Source of the DNA: Spirochaetales bacterium
GTDB taxonomy: Bacteria; Spirochaetota; Spirochaetia; DSM-27196; SLST01
NCBI GenBank assembly: GCA_030642995.1
Contig: DAOWMR010000040.1
Coordinates: forward strand, 1-11,875
Direction: 5' to 3'
DNA length: 11,875 bases
The notes under the pieces were generated by a model. The model made no database searches. It was not told where the DNA came from and saw nothing but the letters and a program-made list of their open reading frames with translations. The translations under genes and the position numbers were made by a program. This document shows positions 1-7,439 of this stretch, one piece after another; within the stretch, counting starts at the first letter, position 1, and every line of letters begins with the position of its first letter.

Positions 1-215
1 GCGTAGTAGACATTCCCGATGTTGAACCGTGTCCACGCATCGCTCGGTGCATCCTCAACCGCTACCATGTAGTGGACCAACGCGCTCTGATAGTCCCCCC
101 GGCTGTACGCGAGGTTACCGCGAAGGACCTCGGTGATTGATCCGTACCCGCTGCAGGCCGACACCACGAGAACAGCGAGGAGGATGACGACGGTCTTCAA
201 AACATGTCTTGCCAT
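1..215 (-). CDS. TPR-type lipoprotein of the Bat operon (3' end cut off by window edge)
   Basis: Only the first 71 codons are visible. Translation from the ATG at 215 gives a short basic start (MARHVLK), a hydrophobic stretch at residues 8-18 and a lipobox LVVSAC with Cys21, so this is a predicted lipoprotein exported by Sec and lipidated at Cys21. After the cysteine come two helices of TPR character: about residues 28-50, with the N-L-A-Y-S-R-G-D-Y pattern, and from about 58, with W-T-R-F-N-I-G-N-V-Y-Y. TPR proteins usually close Bat operons (BatC/BatE-like) and are thought to scaffold partners at the envelope. The start lies inside the 3' end of the preceding vWA gene (19-base overlap). Only a weak GGA precedes it, so translation is probably coupled to that gene. 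Being truncated, its total repeat number is unknown. Confidence 0.82.
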   Translation of the reverse strand, partial: MARHVLKTVVILLAVLVVSACSGYGSITEVLRGNLAYSRGDYQSALVHYMVAVEDAPSDAWTRFNIGNVYY

Positions 216-1186
216 CTGATTATCCGAATCGCCAGTGACAGGGCGAGGGCAATGAGTGCGGCACCGATGAAAAGGGGATATCGACTCACCGGGACCAGGC
301 GAAATCCAGAAGCCTCCCGCCGTTCTACGTGACCAAGGAGATTGTCCACGACTACTCCGACTATCTCAAGATCATTCAGCCGGACGGACACGGACAATGT
401 CGATTCCGCGATCCCCTCGAGTACTGCCGGCATGGCGTGCGAGATAACGGGCCTCCCTTCGTCATCGGTGATGATCGAACCGTCGTCCGCCGACAGCGTT
501 GCCCCATCGAGCGTGCCGGCAACAATGGTCAGCACCGGAATACCCAAAGACCGAGCTGTGATTGCCGCGCGAGCGGGCGAACCGCTGAGCGATTCGCCGT
601 CGGAGATGAGAAGAATAGCGTGATGTGCGTTGGTTCCTGCCGGAAACGTATCGATTGCCCTTGCAAGTCCTCGCTCAAGATCTGTCCCGGGAGTGCTGAT
701 AAGTTGCGGAGAAACGCCGTCCAGAACGGCCTCAAGTGCATTCAGATCTTCGGTGAGCGGCAGCAGCATCACCGCTTCGCCCTTGAAGGCAACAAGAGCG
801 AACCTGGCGGCCGGCAATTCACGACTCACTGAACGGATGACTGCGAGACTTCGGCTCAGCCGCGATGGCTCCACGTCATCGGCAAGCATGCTCCTGGATA
901 TATCGAGCGCAACAACGACATCCAGGTTATCGCGATCCTCCACAACCGGCCGCTCTCCCCAGGTAACGTCCGACAACGCGAATATGGACAGAGCAACAAA
1001 CAGATCGAACGTCAGCACCGAGAAGAACCACTTCACGAGAAAGAGCGTTTGCACCGCATCACGATTCCACTGCCGACCGAGCACGGCCAGATCCCTTCGC
1101 CCCTTGAAATACGCACGGAGCTGAACAAGGATGACCGGCAAGAGGCCGGCCAGTGCCCACAGGATACCGGGAGAACCGAACGTCAT
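197..1186 (-). CDS. batB: BatB-like membrane-anchored von Willebrand factor A protein
   Basis: This 329-residue protein has hydrophobic helices at about residues 8-22 and 48-72, a vWA domain at about 88-265 and a C-terminal helix at about 303-322, the BatA/BatB layout. The metal-ion-dependent adhesion site (MIDAS) is complete: D95-I-S-R-S99, T168 in GTDLERGL, and D196-G in LLISDGES. It should bind Mg2+ and present a protein-interaction surface on one membrane face, probably working with the MoxR ATPase encoded upstream in the operon. The ATG at 1186 overlaps the TGA of the BatA-like gene as ATGA, and AGGA lies six bases upstream, so the start is secure and translational coupling is likely. 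Assignment as BatB rather than BatA rests on gene order and on the shorter membrane-proximal part. The precise cellular role of Bat proteins remains unsettled. Confidence 0.85.
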   Translation of the reverse strand: MTFGSPGILWALAGLLPVILVQLRAYFKGRRDLAVLGRQWNRDAVQTLFLVKWFFSVLTFDLFVALSIFALSDVTWGERPVVEDRDNLDVVVALDISRSMLADDVEPSRLSRSLAVIRSVSRELPAARFALVAFKGEAVMLLPLTEDLNALEAVLDGVSPQLISTPGTDLERGLARAIDTFPAGTNAHHAILLISDGESLSGSPARAAITARSLGIPVLTIVAGTLDGATLSADDGSIITDDEGRPVISHAMPAVLEGIAESTLSVSVRLNDLEIVGVVVDNLLGHVERREASGFRLVPVSRYPLFIGAALIALALSLAIRIIRWQDMF

Positions 1187-2184
1187 AGCACTTCCTGCGC
1201 CAGGATCCGGCGGATCACGAAATCCAGGAGAATACAGCAGAGACCGATGAGGAGAAACAGCTGGAACCGAGGCAGTTGTTGAACGCGCAGGAGCGAACGC
1301 TGCTCGACGCGCTCCACCGTGTCAATTGCCTCAAACACGGCCCCGAGCGCCCCGTTGGTCCCGGCATAGAAGTATGCGCCGTCCCCGGCCGCTGCGACTC
1401 CCCGGAGCAACTCCTCGTCAAATCCATCCTCAACGGTGCCGCGCAGCGTCTGTCCGGTGTCCGGATCGGTCACTTCAATCTCCACCGGGGCACCGCTCCC
1501 AATCCCGATAACGTACACCTGGATTCCCATGGAGCCGGCCGCCTGTGCAGCCGTCTCAGGCAGTATCTCGCCGGCATTGTTGACGCCGTCGGTGATCAGA
1601 ATGATCACACGGCGAGGCGCGGTTGATTGGGAGAGATGGAGCGCGGCAACTGCGAGACCCATTCCGATGGCCGTCCCGTCGCCAAGCTCCAGGATTCTCA
1701 TGGAGTCCAGAACGTTCAACAGGTGGGGATAGTCAAGGGTTGGCGGAACACGGAGAGACGCCTCCTTACCGAACCCGACCAAACCAATTGGATCGTTTTC
1801 CCGGCTGACGACGAAATCTGAGATCACCTCCTTTGCTGCTTCAAATCGGTTGGCAGGCTGGAAGTCCCTGGCCGCCATCGTTGGTGACTGGTCCAGCGCA
1901 ATCACAATGTCCATACCTCTCGTAATATAGACCTGCTCCCGGGTAACCCGCTGCGGGCCCGCGAGAGCGACAATCAAGAACGAGACTCCGACCCAGAAAG
2001 CAACCGCACCAAGGCCCACAAGGAGTGTCACGATGGTGGGCGGTGGACGAAATCCGTCTCCGCCCCAGCTGCCGAACGGGAAGACCAGCTTTCCGCCGCG
2101 TCCCTTCCAGAAGTGCCGTACATACACGGCCGGAGGAAGCAGGAACAGAAGGAGGAGCATGGCCGGACGATCAAGCACCCACAC
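1183..2184 (-). CDS. batA: BatA-like membrane-anchored von Willebrand factor A protein (GTG start)
   Basis: The frame stays open up to 2250, but I choose the GTG at 2184 (333 residues). It gives a typical BatA start (VWVLDRPAMLLLLFLLPP), overlaps the upstream stop by only 14 bases and follows GGGGGCAGG with a six-base spacer; an ATG at 2160 is a weaker alternative. In this numbering, membrane helices lie at about 9-22, 51-75 and 307-324, with the vWA domain at about 90-290. The MIDAS is D98-Q-S-P-T102, T171 in GDGTAIGMGLA and D199-G in LITDGVNNAG. The third hydroxyl of DxSxS is Thr instead of Ser, which keeps the oxygen ligand. The GSGAPVEIEV and GDGAYFYAGTNGAL stretches are typical of BatA. 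It probably pairs with the BatB-like protein encoded next and with the MoxR ATPase. The 3' end overlaps the next start as ATGA. Confidence 0.86.
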   Translation of the reverse strand: MWVLDRPAMLLLLFLLPPAVYVRHFWKGRGGKLVFPFGSWGGDGFRPPPTIVTLLVGLGAVAFWVGVSFLIVALAGPQRVTREQVYITRGMDIVIALDQSPTMAARDFQPANRFEAAKEVISDFVVSRENDPIGLVGFGKEASLRVPPTLDYPHLLNVLDSMRILELGDGTAIGMGLAVAALHLSQSTAPRRVIILITDGVNNAGEILPETAAQAAGSMGIQVYVIGIGSGAPVEIEVTDPDTGQTLRGTVEDGFDEELLRGVAAAGDGAYFYAGTNGALGAVFEAIDTVERVEQRSLLRVQQLPRFQLFLLIGLCCILLDFVIRRILAQEVL

Positions 2185-3097
2185 GAGACACCTGCCCCCG
2201 CGGACCGCGAACTGATCGGCGCAGCTTCGTGCGGTGGGATTCCAACTCAACAGCTACTGCATGAACGAGTTTCAGATGACGGGACCGCTTCTTGCGCCGG
2301 ATCGTCTTGCGTGCGAACTTTGCACTGTCGGCCGCAGTGAGGACTTCTTCGAGGGGAGCAGCAGTTCCCGCGGTTGCGCCGCAGCTTTCCTCGAGTTCGG
2401 AGAGAAGCTCAATCAACTCGGTAGCCGTTGCCGCCATGCAGTTCTGTTCTACACGGCTGGTCATGAAGGCCTGCAGCTCTTCCACCAGAACGATATAGAA
2501 CTCCCGCATCGTATACCGCTTGATATCCCGCTCCAGCAGCTGTACTCGTGCGAGAAGCTTGCGGTAAGGAACACGCGCCCGGTACCTGCTCACGATGCTG
2601 TGAATGTGGCGTCTGCCCGGTCCAAGGAGATAGAGAACGAGCGCGATCACGAAACTGATCCCAAACCCGAACAGGAGCAGTGCTGCCTGTGTCCCGGGCA
2701 GCCTCTGCGGACCGTGTGCCGGCCGCAGGCCAACCTCACCGGGCGCCAGAATAGACTCGACGATGAGACTCAGGCCCTCAATACGCACTTCTCCAAGATC
2801 AATGCGCGGAAGCGCAAGAGTCCCGGGCTCGTACGGTGTGACCGTCATCCGAAGATCGAAGACGCCGGCGCCGGGCACCACTCGCAAAGCGGTAATCTCC
2901 CCCCATCGTGGTTGCCCGATATCGTCGGGAACAGCCGGAGTTGCCTGCGATCGCACCGAATAGCGCAGCTCCACCGGATCACCAACGTAGGACTCGGCGG
3001 GAAGCCGGACGGAATCAACAATGACATACGAGGATTGCGACACGGCAACCCATGTGCCGACAAGCAGGAAAACCACCATCAGCGCCGGTCGTTTCAT
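2171..3097 (-). CDS. BatD-like single-pass membrane protein of the MoxR/Bat operon
   Basis: This 308-residue protein has a signal peptide at about residues 1-21 (hydrophobic MVVFLLVGTWVAVS), an extracytoplasmic part of about 110 residues that looks beta-rich and Ig-like (V-G-D-P-V-E-L-R-Y and T-V-T-P-Y-E-P-G-T patterns), a membrane helix at about 138-158 and a cytosolic tail of about 150 residues. The tail is helical, with R-E-F-Y-I-V-L-V-E-E-L-Q-A-F near 198-211 and A-D-S-A-K-F-A near 256-262. These resemble the C-terminal parts of BatD and DUF4381 proteins. It ends in a strongly basic stretch (RKTIRRKKRSR). Classical BatD proteins are roughly twice as long with several outer domains, so this is a compact version. 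The ATG at 3097 overlaps the DUF58 stop as ATGA and has GAGGA seven bases upstream. The family assignment is by architecture and position; no enzymatic motif is visible. Confidence 0.68.
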   Translation of the reverse strand: MKRPALMVVFLLVGTWVAVSQSSYVIVDSVRLPAESYVGDPVELRYSVRSQATPAVPDDIGQPRWGEITALRVVPGAGVFDLRMTVTPYEPGTLALPRIDLGEVRIEGLSLIVESILAPGEVGLRPAHGPQRLPGTQAALLLFGFGISFVIALVLYLLGPGRRHIHSIVSRYRARVPYRKLLARVQLLERDIKRYTMREFYIVLVEELQAFMTSRVEQNCMAATATELIELLSELEESCGATAGTAAPLEEVLTAADSAKFARKTIRRKKRSRHLKLVHAVAVELESHRTKLRRSVRGPRGQVSRVGA

Positions 3098-3966
3098 CGC
3101 GACTTCCTCTTTTCAAAGTAGCGGATGAGCTGGGCCGCCGGATCGGCGTCTGTGTGCACTTCCAATGTCCCAATGTGGCGCCGACGACAATCGGCTTCCC
3201 AGGATCGCCGCTGCTCTTCACGGTAGTCGCGATAGGCGTTGCGAAAACCGGCCACGGCGCCGGGAGCCAGGATCGTTCGCCGACTCTCGGGATCCTCCAG
3301 ACGCACCAGACCGGTTGAAGGGTACTCCCTGTCGAGCGGGTCAACGATCCTGATGGCAATCACGTCGTGTCGTCTGCCCATGAGGGTAAGATCCGGAAGA
3401 TAGCCTTCCGTCTTAAAATCAGAAATCACGATGACAATACCCCGACGCTTGAGAGCCTCACCGGTCGTCCGAAGTGCCAGCGCCAGGTCGGAGCCCCTGC
3501 CCTTTGGTTCAACAGCAACTGTGTCGGCAATCAATCGAAGCACGTGCCGCTTACCCTTCTTCGGCGCGACCCATGACTCAATCCGATCCGAGAAGAGAAC
3601 CGCACCAACCCGGTCGTTGTTGACTGCAGCCGCGAGGGAGAGCAGCGCGAACAGTTCAGCCACGACTTCCCGGCGGGCACGTTGCGGCGGGCCGTACATC
3701 ACACTCGCGGAAACATCAACGATGAGAACCAACGTGAGCTCGCGTTCCTCGCGGAAGGTCTTTGTGTACGGACTGTCCATTCTGGAGCTGACGTTCCAGT
3801 CAATTTGACGCGCGTCGTCTCCCTCCACGTACTCGCGAACCTCGTCAAACTCGATGCCCGGACCCCGAAAGACCGAACGGTAATCGCCGGCGAGCAGGTT
3901 CTCGACGAGCCGCGTGGCAACAAGCTGAATTCGTTTGACGCTGGACAGAAGTCGAGCGCGATCCAT
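3094..3966 (-). CDS. DUF58 family protein with vWA-like fold, MoxR partner
   Basis: This 290-residue soluble protein has no membrane helix. The DUF58 signature is clear at residues 35-62: G-P-G-I-E-F-D-E-V-R-E-Y, then GDDARQIDWNVSSR. A vWA-like half follows, with a MIDAS-type D84-V-S-A-S88 and a second acidic strand, IVIVISDFKTEG. DUF58 proteins are almost always encoded directly downstream of moxR and are taken to be its cytosolic partner or substrate adaptor; that role is inferred from family context. The moxR stop and this start share one base (TGATG at 3968-3964). I see no Shine-Dalgarno sequence ahead of it, so translation probably depends on re-initiation after moxR. The length is normal for the short, soluble DUF58 type; longer members carry N-terminal membrane helices. 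Confidence 0.9.
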   Translation of the reverse strand: MDRARLLSSVKRIQLVATRLVENLLAGDYRSVFRGPGIEFDEVREYVEGDDARQIDWNVSSRMDSPYTKTFREERELTLVLIVDVSASVMYGPPQRARREVVAELFALLSLAAAVNNDRVGAVLFSDRIESWVAPKKGKRHVLRLIADTVAVEPKGRGSDLALALRTTGEALKRRGIVIVISDFKTEGYLPDLTLMGRRHDVIAIRIVDPLDREYPSTGLVRLEDPESRRTILAPGAVAGFRNAYRDYREEQRRSWEADCRRRHIGTLEVHTDADPAAQLIRYFEKRKSR

Positions 3967-4970
3967 CAGGGCACTGGCACCGTGGACAAGAGCAGATCAA
4001 CCAGATCCGTTGAGCTGAGTTGCTCTGATTCGGCCTCGTAGGAGGGGATGATCCGATGTCGTAACACCGCCGGAGCGACAGCCTTCACATCGTCAGGCAA
4101 TACGTGGCCTCGCGATTCAAACAGCGCGTGGACCTTTGCGCATCGGTACAGATAGATTGACGCGCGCGGCGACGCTCCAAACTCAATGTATCGATGGAAC
4201 GATCGTGGCTCACCATGTTTTCGCGATGCGGTGACCAGCTCCACAATGTACTTCTCAATCCGTTCGTCCACGGAGATCTTCTCAACGACACCGCGAATCT
4301 CCTGAATGTCGGCGGCAAAGAGCACGGTATCCAGTTTCGGATCGTACTCAATGCCGACGCGCCGGAGAATATCGAGTTCCTCGCCGGCAGACGGATAGGT
4401 GATTGCAAGCTTCATGATGAATCGATCCAGCTGCGCCTCGGGGAGCGGATAGGTACCTTCCTGCTCAATGGGGTTCTGGGTTGCCATGACGAAGAAGGGG
4501 TTCGGTAGCTCAAAGGTCGTCTCGCCGATCGTCACCTGCCGCTCCTGCATCGCTTCAAGAAGCGCAGACTGCACCTTGGCCGGAGCACGGTTGATCTCAT
4601 CGGCCAGGATGATATTGGAGAAGACAGGGCCCTTGCGTGCGATGAACTCCCCGGTCTGCTGTCGGTAGATCATTGTCCCGACGAGATCGGCGGGAAGTAA
4701 GTCCGGCGTGAACTGGATCCGGCTGAAGCTCGCATCCAGCACCTGCGAGAGGCTCCTGATTGCAAGAGTCTTTGCCAGACCCGGCACGCCTTCCAGCAGA
4801 ACATGACCACCTGCCAGAATGCCGGTGAGCCTTCCGTTGATCATTTCCCTCTGACCAATGACTGCCTTCCCGATCTCGTCACGGCAGAGATCGAGCCGTT
4901 TGCTCGCACGGATGATCGCCCGGTCAAGGTCACGGCTTGCGTCTTTCGTCTTGCTGTTCTGTTCACTCAT
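3966..4970 (-). CDS. moxR: MoxR-family AAA+ ATPase
   Basis: This 334-residue cytosolic ATPase has the full MoxR set. Walker A is GVPGLAKT (about 61-68), Walker B is IILADEINRAP (about 120-130), sensor 1 is FVMATQNPIEQEGTYPLPEAQLDRF (about 160-184, including the conserved LDRF) and sensor 2 is GASPRAS (about 266-271). A C-terminal lid domain follows. MoxR proteins form hexameric rings and are proposed to act as chaperones or assembly factors on vWA-domain partners, several of which are encoded next. I start at the ATG at 4970, not the adjacent TTG at 4973, because TAGGA at 4978-4982 gives a seven-base spacer to the ATG. The gap to the argJ stop is only 21 bases, with no terminator seen. This is the first gene of the Bat block and may have its own promoter inside argJ. 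Confidence 0.95.
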   Translation of the reverse strand: MSEQNSKTKDASRDLDRAIIRASKRLDLCRDEIGKAVIGQREMINGRLTGILAGGHVLLEGVPGLAKTLAIRSLSQVLDASFSRIQFTPDLLPADLVGTMIYRQQTGEFIARKGPVFSNIILADEINRAPAKVQSALLEAMQERQVTIGETTFELPNPFFVMATQNPIEQEGTYPLPEAQLDRFIMKLAITYPSAGEELDILRRVGIEYDPKLDTVLFAADIQEIRGVVEKISVDERIEKYIVELVTASRKHGEPRSFHRYIEFGASPRASIYLYRCAKVHALFESRGHVLPDDVKAVAPAVLRHRIIPSYEAESEQLSSTDLVDLLLSTVPVP

Positions 4971-4977
4971 CAAGTGT

Positions 4978-4982
4978 TCCTA
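4978..4982 (-). promoter_or_regulatory. Ribosome binding site deciding the moxR start
   Basis: The minus strand reads TAGGA-ACACTTG-ATG. The seven-base spacer fits the ATG at 4970, whereas the in-frame TTG at 4973 would leave only four bases. The site lies in the short gap between argJ and moxR. Confidence 0.6.
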
Positions 4983-4991
4983 CAGATGTTC

Positions 4992-6314
4992 TTACGTACG
5001 ATAATCGGCGTTCTCACGAACATACTGATCGGAGAGGTCCGCGCCAATGGCCTCGCCCTCACCGACGCCATTCTCGCACGCTATTCGGATCTCTACCGAT
5101 CGCTGATGTTGTGGGTAACCACGCAGCCTCGGATTCAATGCGGCTGATTTCAGATACTCGGAGAGCCGGATCTCCTTCTCCCGATCAATCTCAAATGCAC
5201 CTGCGGCGTATACGATCTCCGGGCCAACTTCAATTCTCACGTCGTTCGGATCAATGGACAACCCGGCGTTCCCGGCATAGTCACCAAGGGCGGACAGTAT
5301 CCTTCCGACGTTCGGATCATTTCCGTACATAGCGGTCTTCACGAGGGGGCTGTTGACAATAGCCTTCGCGGCAGCCCGTGCGCTCGCATTGTCCGACAGG
5401 CCGCCGACACGAACATGGATGACGTGACCGGTCCCCTCTCCGTTTCGCACGATATCGGTCGCGAGCAGGCCGGTAACCTCACGAAGCGCATCGGCCAGCA
5501 CCGCCTCCGACACCGGCGGCTTCACGCCACTCGAGAGTATGAGCACCATGTCGCTGGTGCTCATGTCTCCGTCTACCGAGATTGTGTTGAAACTGCGGTC
5601 CACCGAGGTTTTGAGGAGGGTTCGGGTGGTCTCCCGATCGACGGCGACATCGGTGAGGAGAAACACCAGCATGGTAGCCATGTTTGGTTCGACCATTCCG
5701 GCCCCTTTGGCAATGCCGACGAGAGATCCTTCGCCGAGCTCCACGCGCCGGACCTTCGGGAAGCTGTCGGTGGTCATGATCGCATCGGCAACATCCAGCG
5801 CTGAACCGGTGTGCAAGCCCGAGGCCAATTCCGGTATCGCCCCCGCTATCTCAGGAACCGGCAGCTTCCAGCCGATTATCCCCGTCGAAACGCTCAGCAG
5901 CTTCTCGGGCAGGACCTGAAGCTCTCGCCCGAGCACTTCGGTGATCCGATTGGCGTCCCGGATCCCCGTCGCCGACCTGACATTTGCGATCTTGTTGTTG
6001 ATGACGATTCCCTGTATCGAGGGTTCGTCCATCCGCCGACGTCCGAGGATGACTGGTGCACCGGGGAACGCGTTCCTCGTAAACACACCGCCGAACGATT
6101 TTGTCGGTTCATCGGCACAGATCAGGCTGAGGTTCATCCTGTATGGCTCGAGCGTTGGTCGTTCGGAAGGGACAAAAGATATACTTGCCGTACTCACCCG
6201 GAACCCGGCGGGTAGTTCCGCCACCGAAGAGAGGTGGCGGCGATATGCGGACTCACTGGAGAACTCGGGAAATTTCGGGGTCGGGGCGACGGCTCTCGGC
6301 TTATCGGACGACAC
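4992..6314 (-). CDS. argJ: Glutamate N-acetyltransferase / amino-acid acetyltransferase ArgJ
   Basis: ArgJ moves the acetyl group from N-acetylornithine to glutamate in arginine biosynthesis (cyclic pathway); some members also use acetyl-CoA. The self-cleavage site is present as KGAGMVEPNMATML, with the nucleophilic Thr at residue 214 in the numbering used here. Cleavage before it yields alpha and beta chains. Other hallmarks are GVFTRNAFPGAPV, INNKIANV, STGIIG, SVDGDMSTSD, MYGNDPNVGRIL and the C-terminal DLSDQYVRENADYRT. The start is uncertain. The frame is open to a TTG at 6344. GTG codons at 6326 and 6314 overlap the end of the kinase gene, and a GTG at 6224 would begin just before the conserved ELPAGFRV. 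I favour 6314 (440 residues): GGTGGA lies seven bases upstream and the SAYRRHLSSV segment looks like genuine family sequence. The N-terminus is then longer than in most ArgJ proteins. No other arg gene is in the window. Confidence 0.9.
   Translation of the reverse strand: MSSDKPRAVAPTPKFPEFSSESAYRRHLSSVAELPAGFRVSTASISFVPSERPTLEPYRMNLSLICADEPTKSFGGVFTRNAFPGAPVILGRRRMDEPSIQGIVINNKIANVRSATGIRDANRITEVLGRELQVLPEKLLSVSTGIIGWKLPVPEIAGAIPELASGLHTGSALDVADAIMTTDSFPKVRRVELGEGSLVGIAKGAGMVEPNMATMLVFLLTDVAVDRETTRTLLKTSVDRSFNTISVDGDMSTSDMVLILSSGVKPPVSEAVLADALREVTGLLATDIVRNGEGTGHVIHVRVGGLSDNASARAAAKAIVNSPLVKTAMYGNDPNVGRILSALGDYAGNAGLSIDPNDVRIEVGPEIVYAAGAFEIDREKEIRLSEYLKSAALNPRLRGYPQHQRSVEIRIACENGVGEGEAIGADLSDQYVRENADYRT
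6218..6240 (-). repeat. Perfect 8-bp inverted repeat in the 5' part of argJ
   Basis: The minus strand reads CCGCCACC, then a seven-base loop TCTCTTC, then GGTGGCGG. All eight stem pairs are Watson-Crick and GC-rich. It starts about 60 bases after the kinase stop codon. No T-run follows, so it is not a typical intrinsic terminator. The alternative argJ GTG start at 6224-6222 sits inside the 3' arm and would be hidden if the hairpin formed. It may be incidental coding structure, a transcript-stability element or a brake on argJ translation. Confidence 0.5.
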
Positions 6315-7401
6315 GAGCGCTTCCACCGGCGACGAGCTTCTCAACCTCGGTGAGTGAGGCCATGGAAGTGTCTCCCGGCGTCGTCATGGCATGGGCGCCG
6401 TGCGCCGCGCCGTACTCAACGCACTCCTGGGGTTCCTTTCCGGAGAGGAATCCGTAGATGAGCCCACCGGCGAAGCTGTCACCGCCACCAACGCGGTCCA
6501 AGATCTCCAGACGCTTCCGGTGTTGGGCCTCGTAAAACTCACCATTTGTGTAGAGGATTGCCCCCCAGTCATTGGAGGTGGCCGTGTGCACATCGCGAAG
6601 CGTCGTGGCTACGCTTGAGAAGTTCGGGAATTCGGCGACAACTTCTCTTATCATGGCTTGGAACTTGCTTGTATCCAGGCCGGTGACGTTCTCATCCAGG
6701 CCTTCAACGGCAAAGCCCAGCGAAGCGGTGAAATCTTCTTCATTACCGATCATGACGTCAACGTAGCGTGCAATCTCCCGGTTTATCTCCCGGGCCTTGG
6801 CATTTCCGCCGTTGGATTTCCACAGTGACGAACGGTAATTCAGATCATAGCTGACAATGGTCCCGTGTTTCTGGGCCGATTGCATGGCCTCAATGACGAC
6901 ATCCGGGGTCGTTGCGCTCAGCGCCGCGAAAATTCCACCGCAGTGGAACCACCGCACACCTTCGGAACCGAAGATGGTGTCCCAGTCGATGTCGCCTTTC
7001 TTCAGCGCCGACGCTGCTGAATTGGCACGATCGGAAACCCCGAGTGCCCCGCGCACGCCGAATCCACGTTCGGTGTAGTTGAGCCCGACCCGGTTCTCCC
7101 GACCAATACCATCGTAGTCAACCCATTTCACAAACTTGAGATCAACACCGCCCTGGAGCATCAAATCCTCGAGAAGCAACCCGGCGTCCGTGCGTGGAAT
7201 CGCGGTGACAACGGCCGTTCGCATCCCGAAGCAACGGCGCAAACCGCGTGCCACGTTGTACTCGCCCCCGCCTTCGGACACCCGAAAAGAGCGTGCCGTC
7301 TTGATGCGCCCCTCCCCCGGGTCAAACCGGAGCATGATCTCGCCCAGCGACAACGCATCCCAGGCACATGACTCTGCCGATTTCACATGTAATATGCTCA
7401 T
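6301..7401 (-). CDS. kdgK: PfkB-family sugar kinase, 2-keto-3-deoxygluconate kinase type
   Basis: This 366-residue kinase has both PfkB (ribokinase-fold) signatures: EGGGEYNVARGL at about 43-54, which binds the sugar, and D-R-V-G-G-G-D-S-F-A-G-G at about 302-313, with Asp308 as the likely catalytic base and the glycines as anion hole. S-Y-D-L-N-Y-R at 184-190 and IGNEEDF at 218-224 are typical of 2-keto-3-deoxygluconate kinases, which make KDPG for the Entner-Doudoroff aldolase. It is longer than classical KdgK because of a segment near 105-130 (LNYTERGFGVRGALGVSDRANSAAS) that I recall from a conserved long subfamily, so the true substrate may differ. The start is firm: AGGAG at 7407-7411 with a five-base spacer. 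It follows the Gfo/Idh/MocA gene by 38 bases. No KDPG aldolase gene is in the window. Confidence 0.85.
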   Translation of the reverse strand: MSILHVKSAESCAWDALSLGEIMLRFDPGEGRIKTARSFRVSEGGGEYNVARGLRRCFGMRTAVVTAIPRTDAGLLLEDLMLQGGVDLKFVKWVDYDGIGRENRVGLNYTERGFGVRGALGVSDRANSAASALKKGDIDWDTIFGSEGVRWFHCGGIFAALSATTPDVVIEAMQSAQKHGTIVSYDLNYRSSLWKSNGGNAKAREINREIARYVDVMIGNEEDFTASLGFAVEGLDENVTGLDTSKFQAMIREVVAEFPNFSSVATTLRDVHTATSNDWGAILYTNGEFYEAQHRKRLEILDRVGGGDSFAGGLIYGFLSGKEPQECVEYGAAHGAHAMTTPGDTSMASLTEVEKLVAGGSARVVR

Positions 7402-7439
7402 TGTGACTCCTGCTAGATTATCCGATCGCGTCAGACTAC

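Noticed and set aside
2234..3121. Plus-strand open frame of 295 codons opposite the BatD-like gene
   Set aside because: The product has no recognisable domain and has irregular Cys/His/Arg-rich composition. The minus strand encodes a protein with signal peptide, membrane helix, coupled start and ribosome binding site.
1..4970. A defence system, because MoxR-type ATPases with vWA proteins occur in some anti-phage ternary systems
   Set aside because: The combination with DUF58, a BatD-like protein, two membrane-anchored vWA proteins and a TPR lipoprotein is the ordinary Bat arrangement. No effector such as a nuclease or protease and no mobile-element context is present.
4995..5060. Possible promoter for moxR inside the end of argJ
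   Set aside because: No pair of -35 and -10 hexamers with acceptable match and spacing stood out. An internal promoter remains possible but is not supported by sequence.
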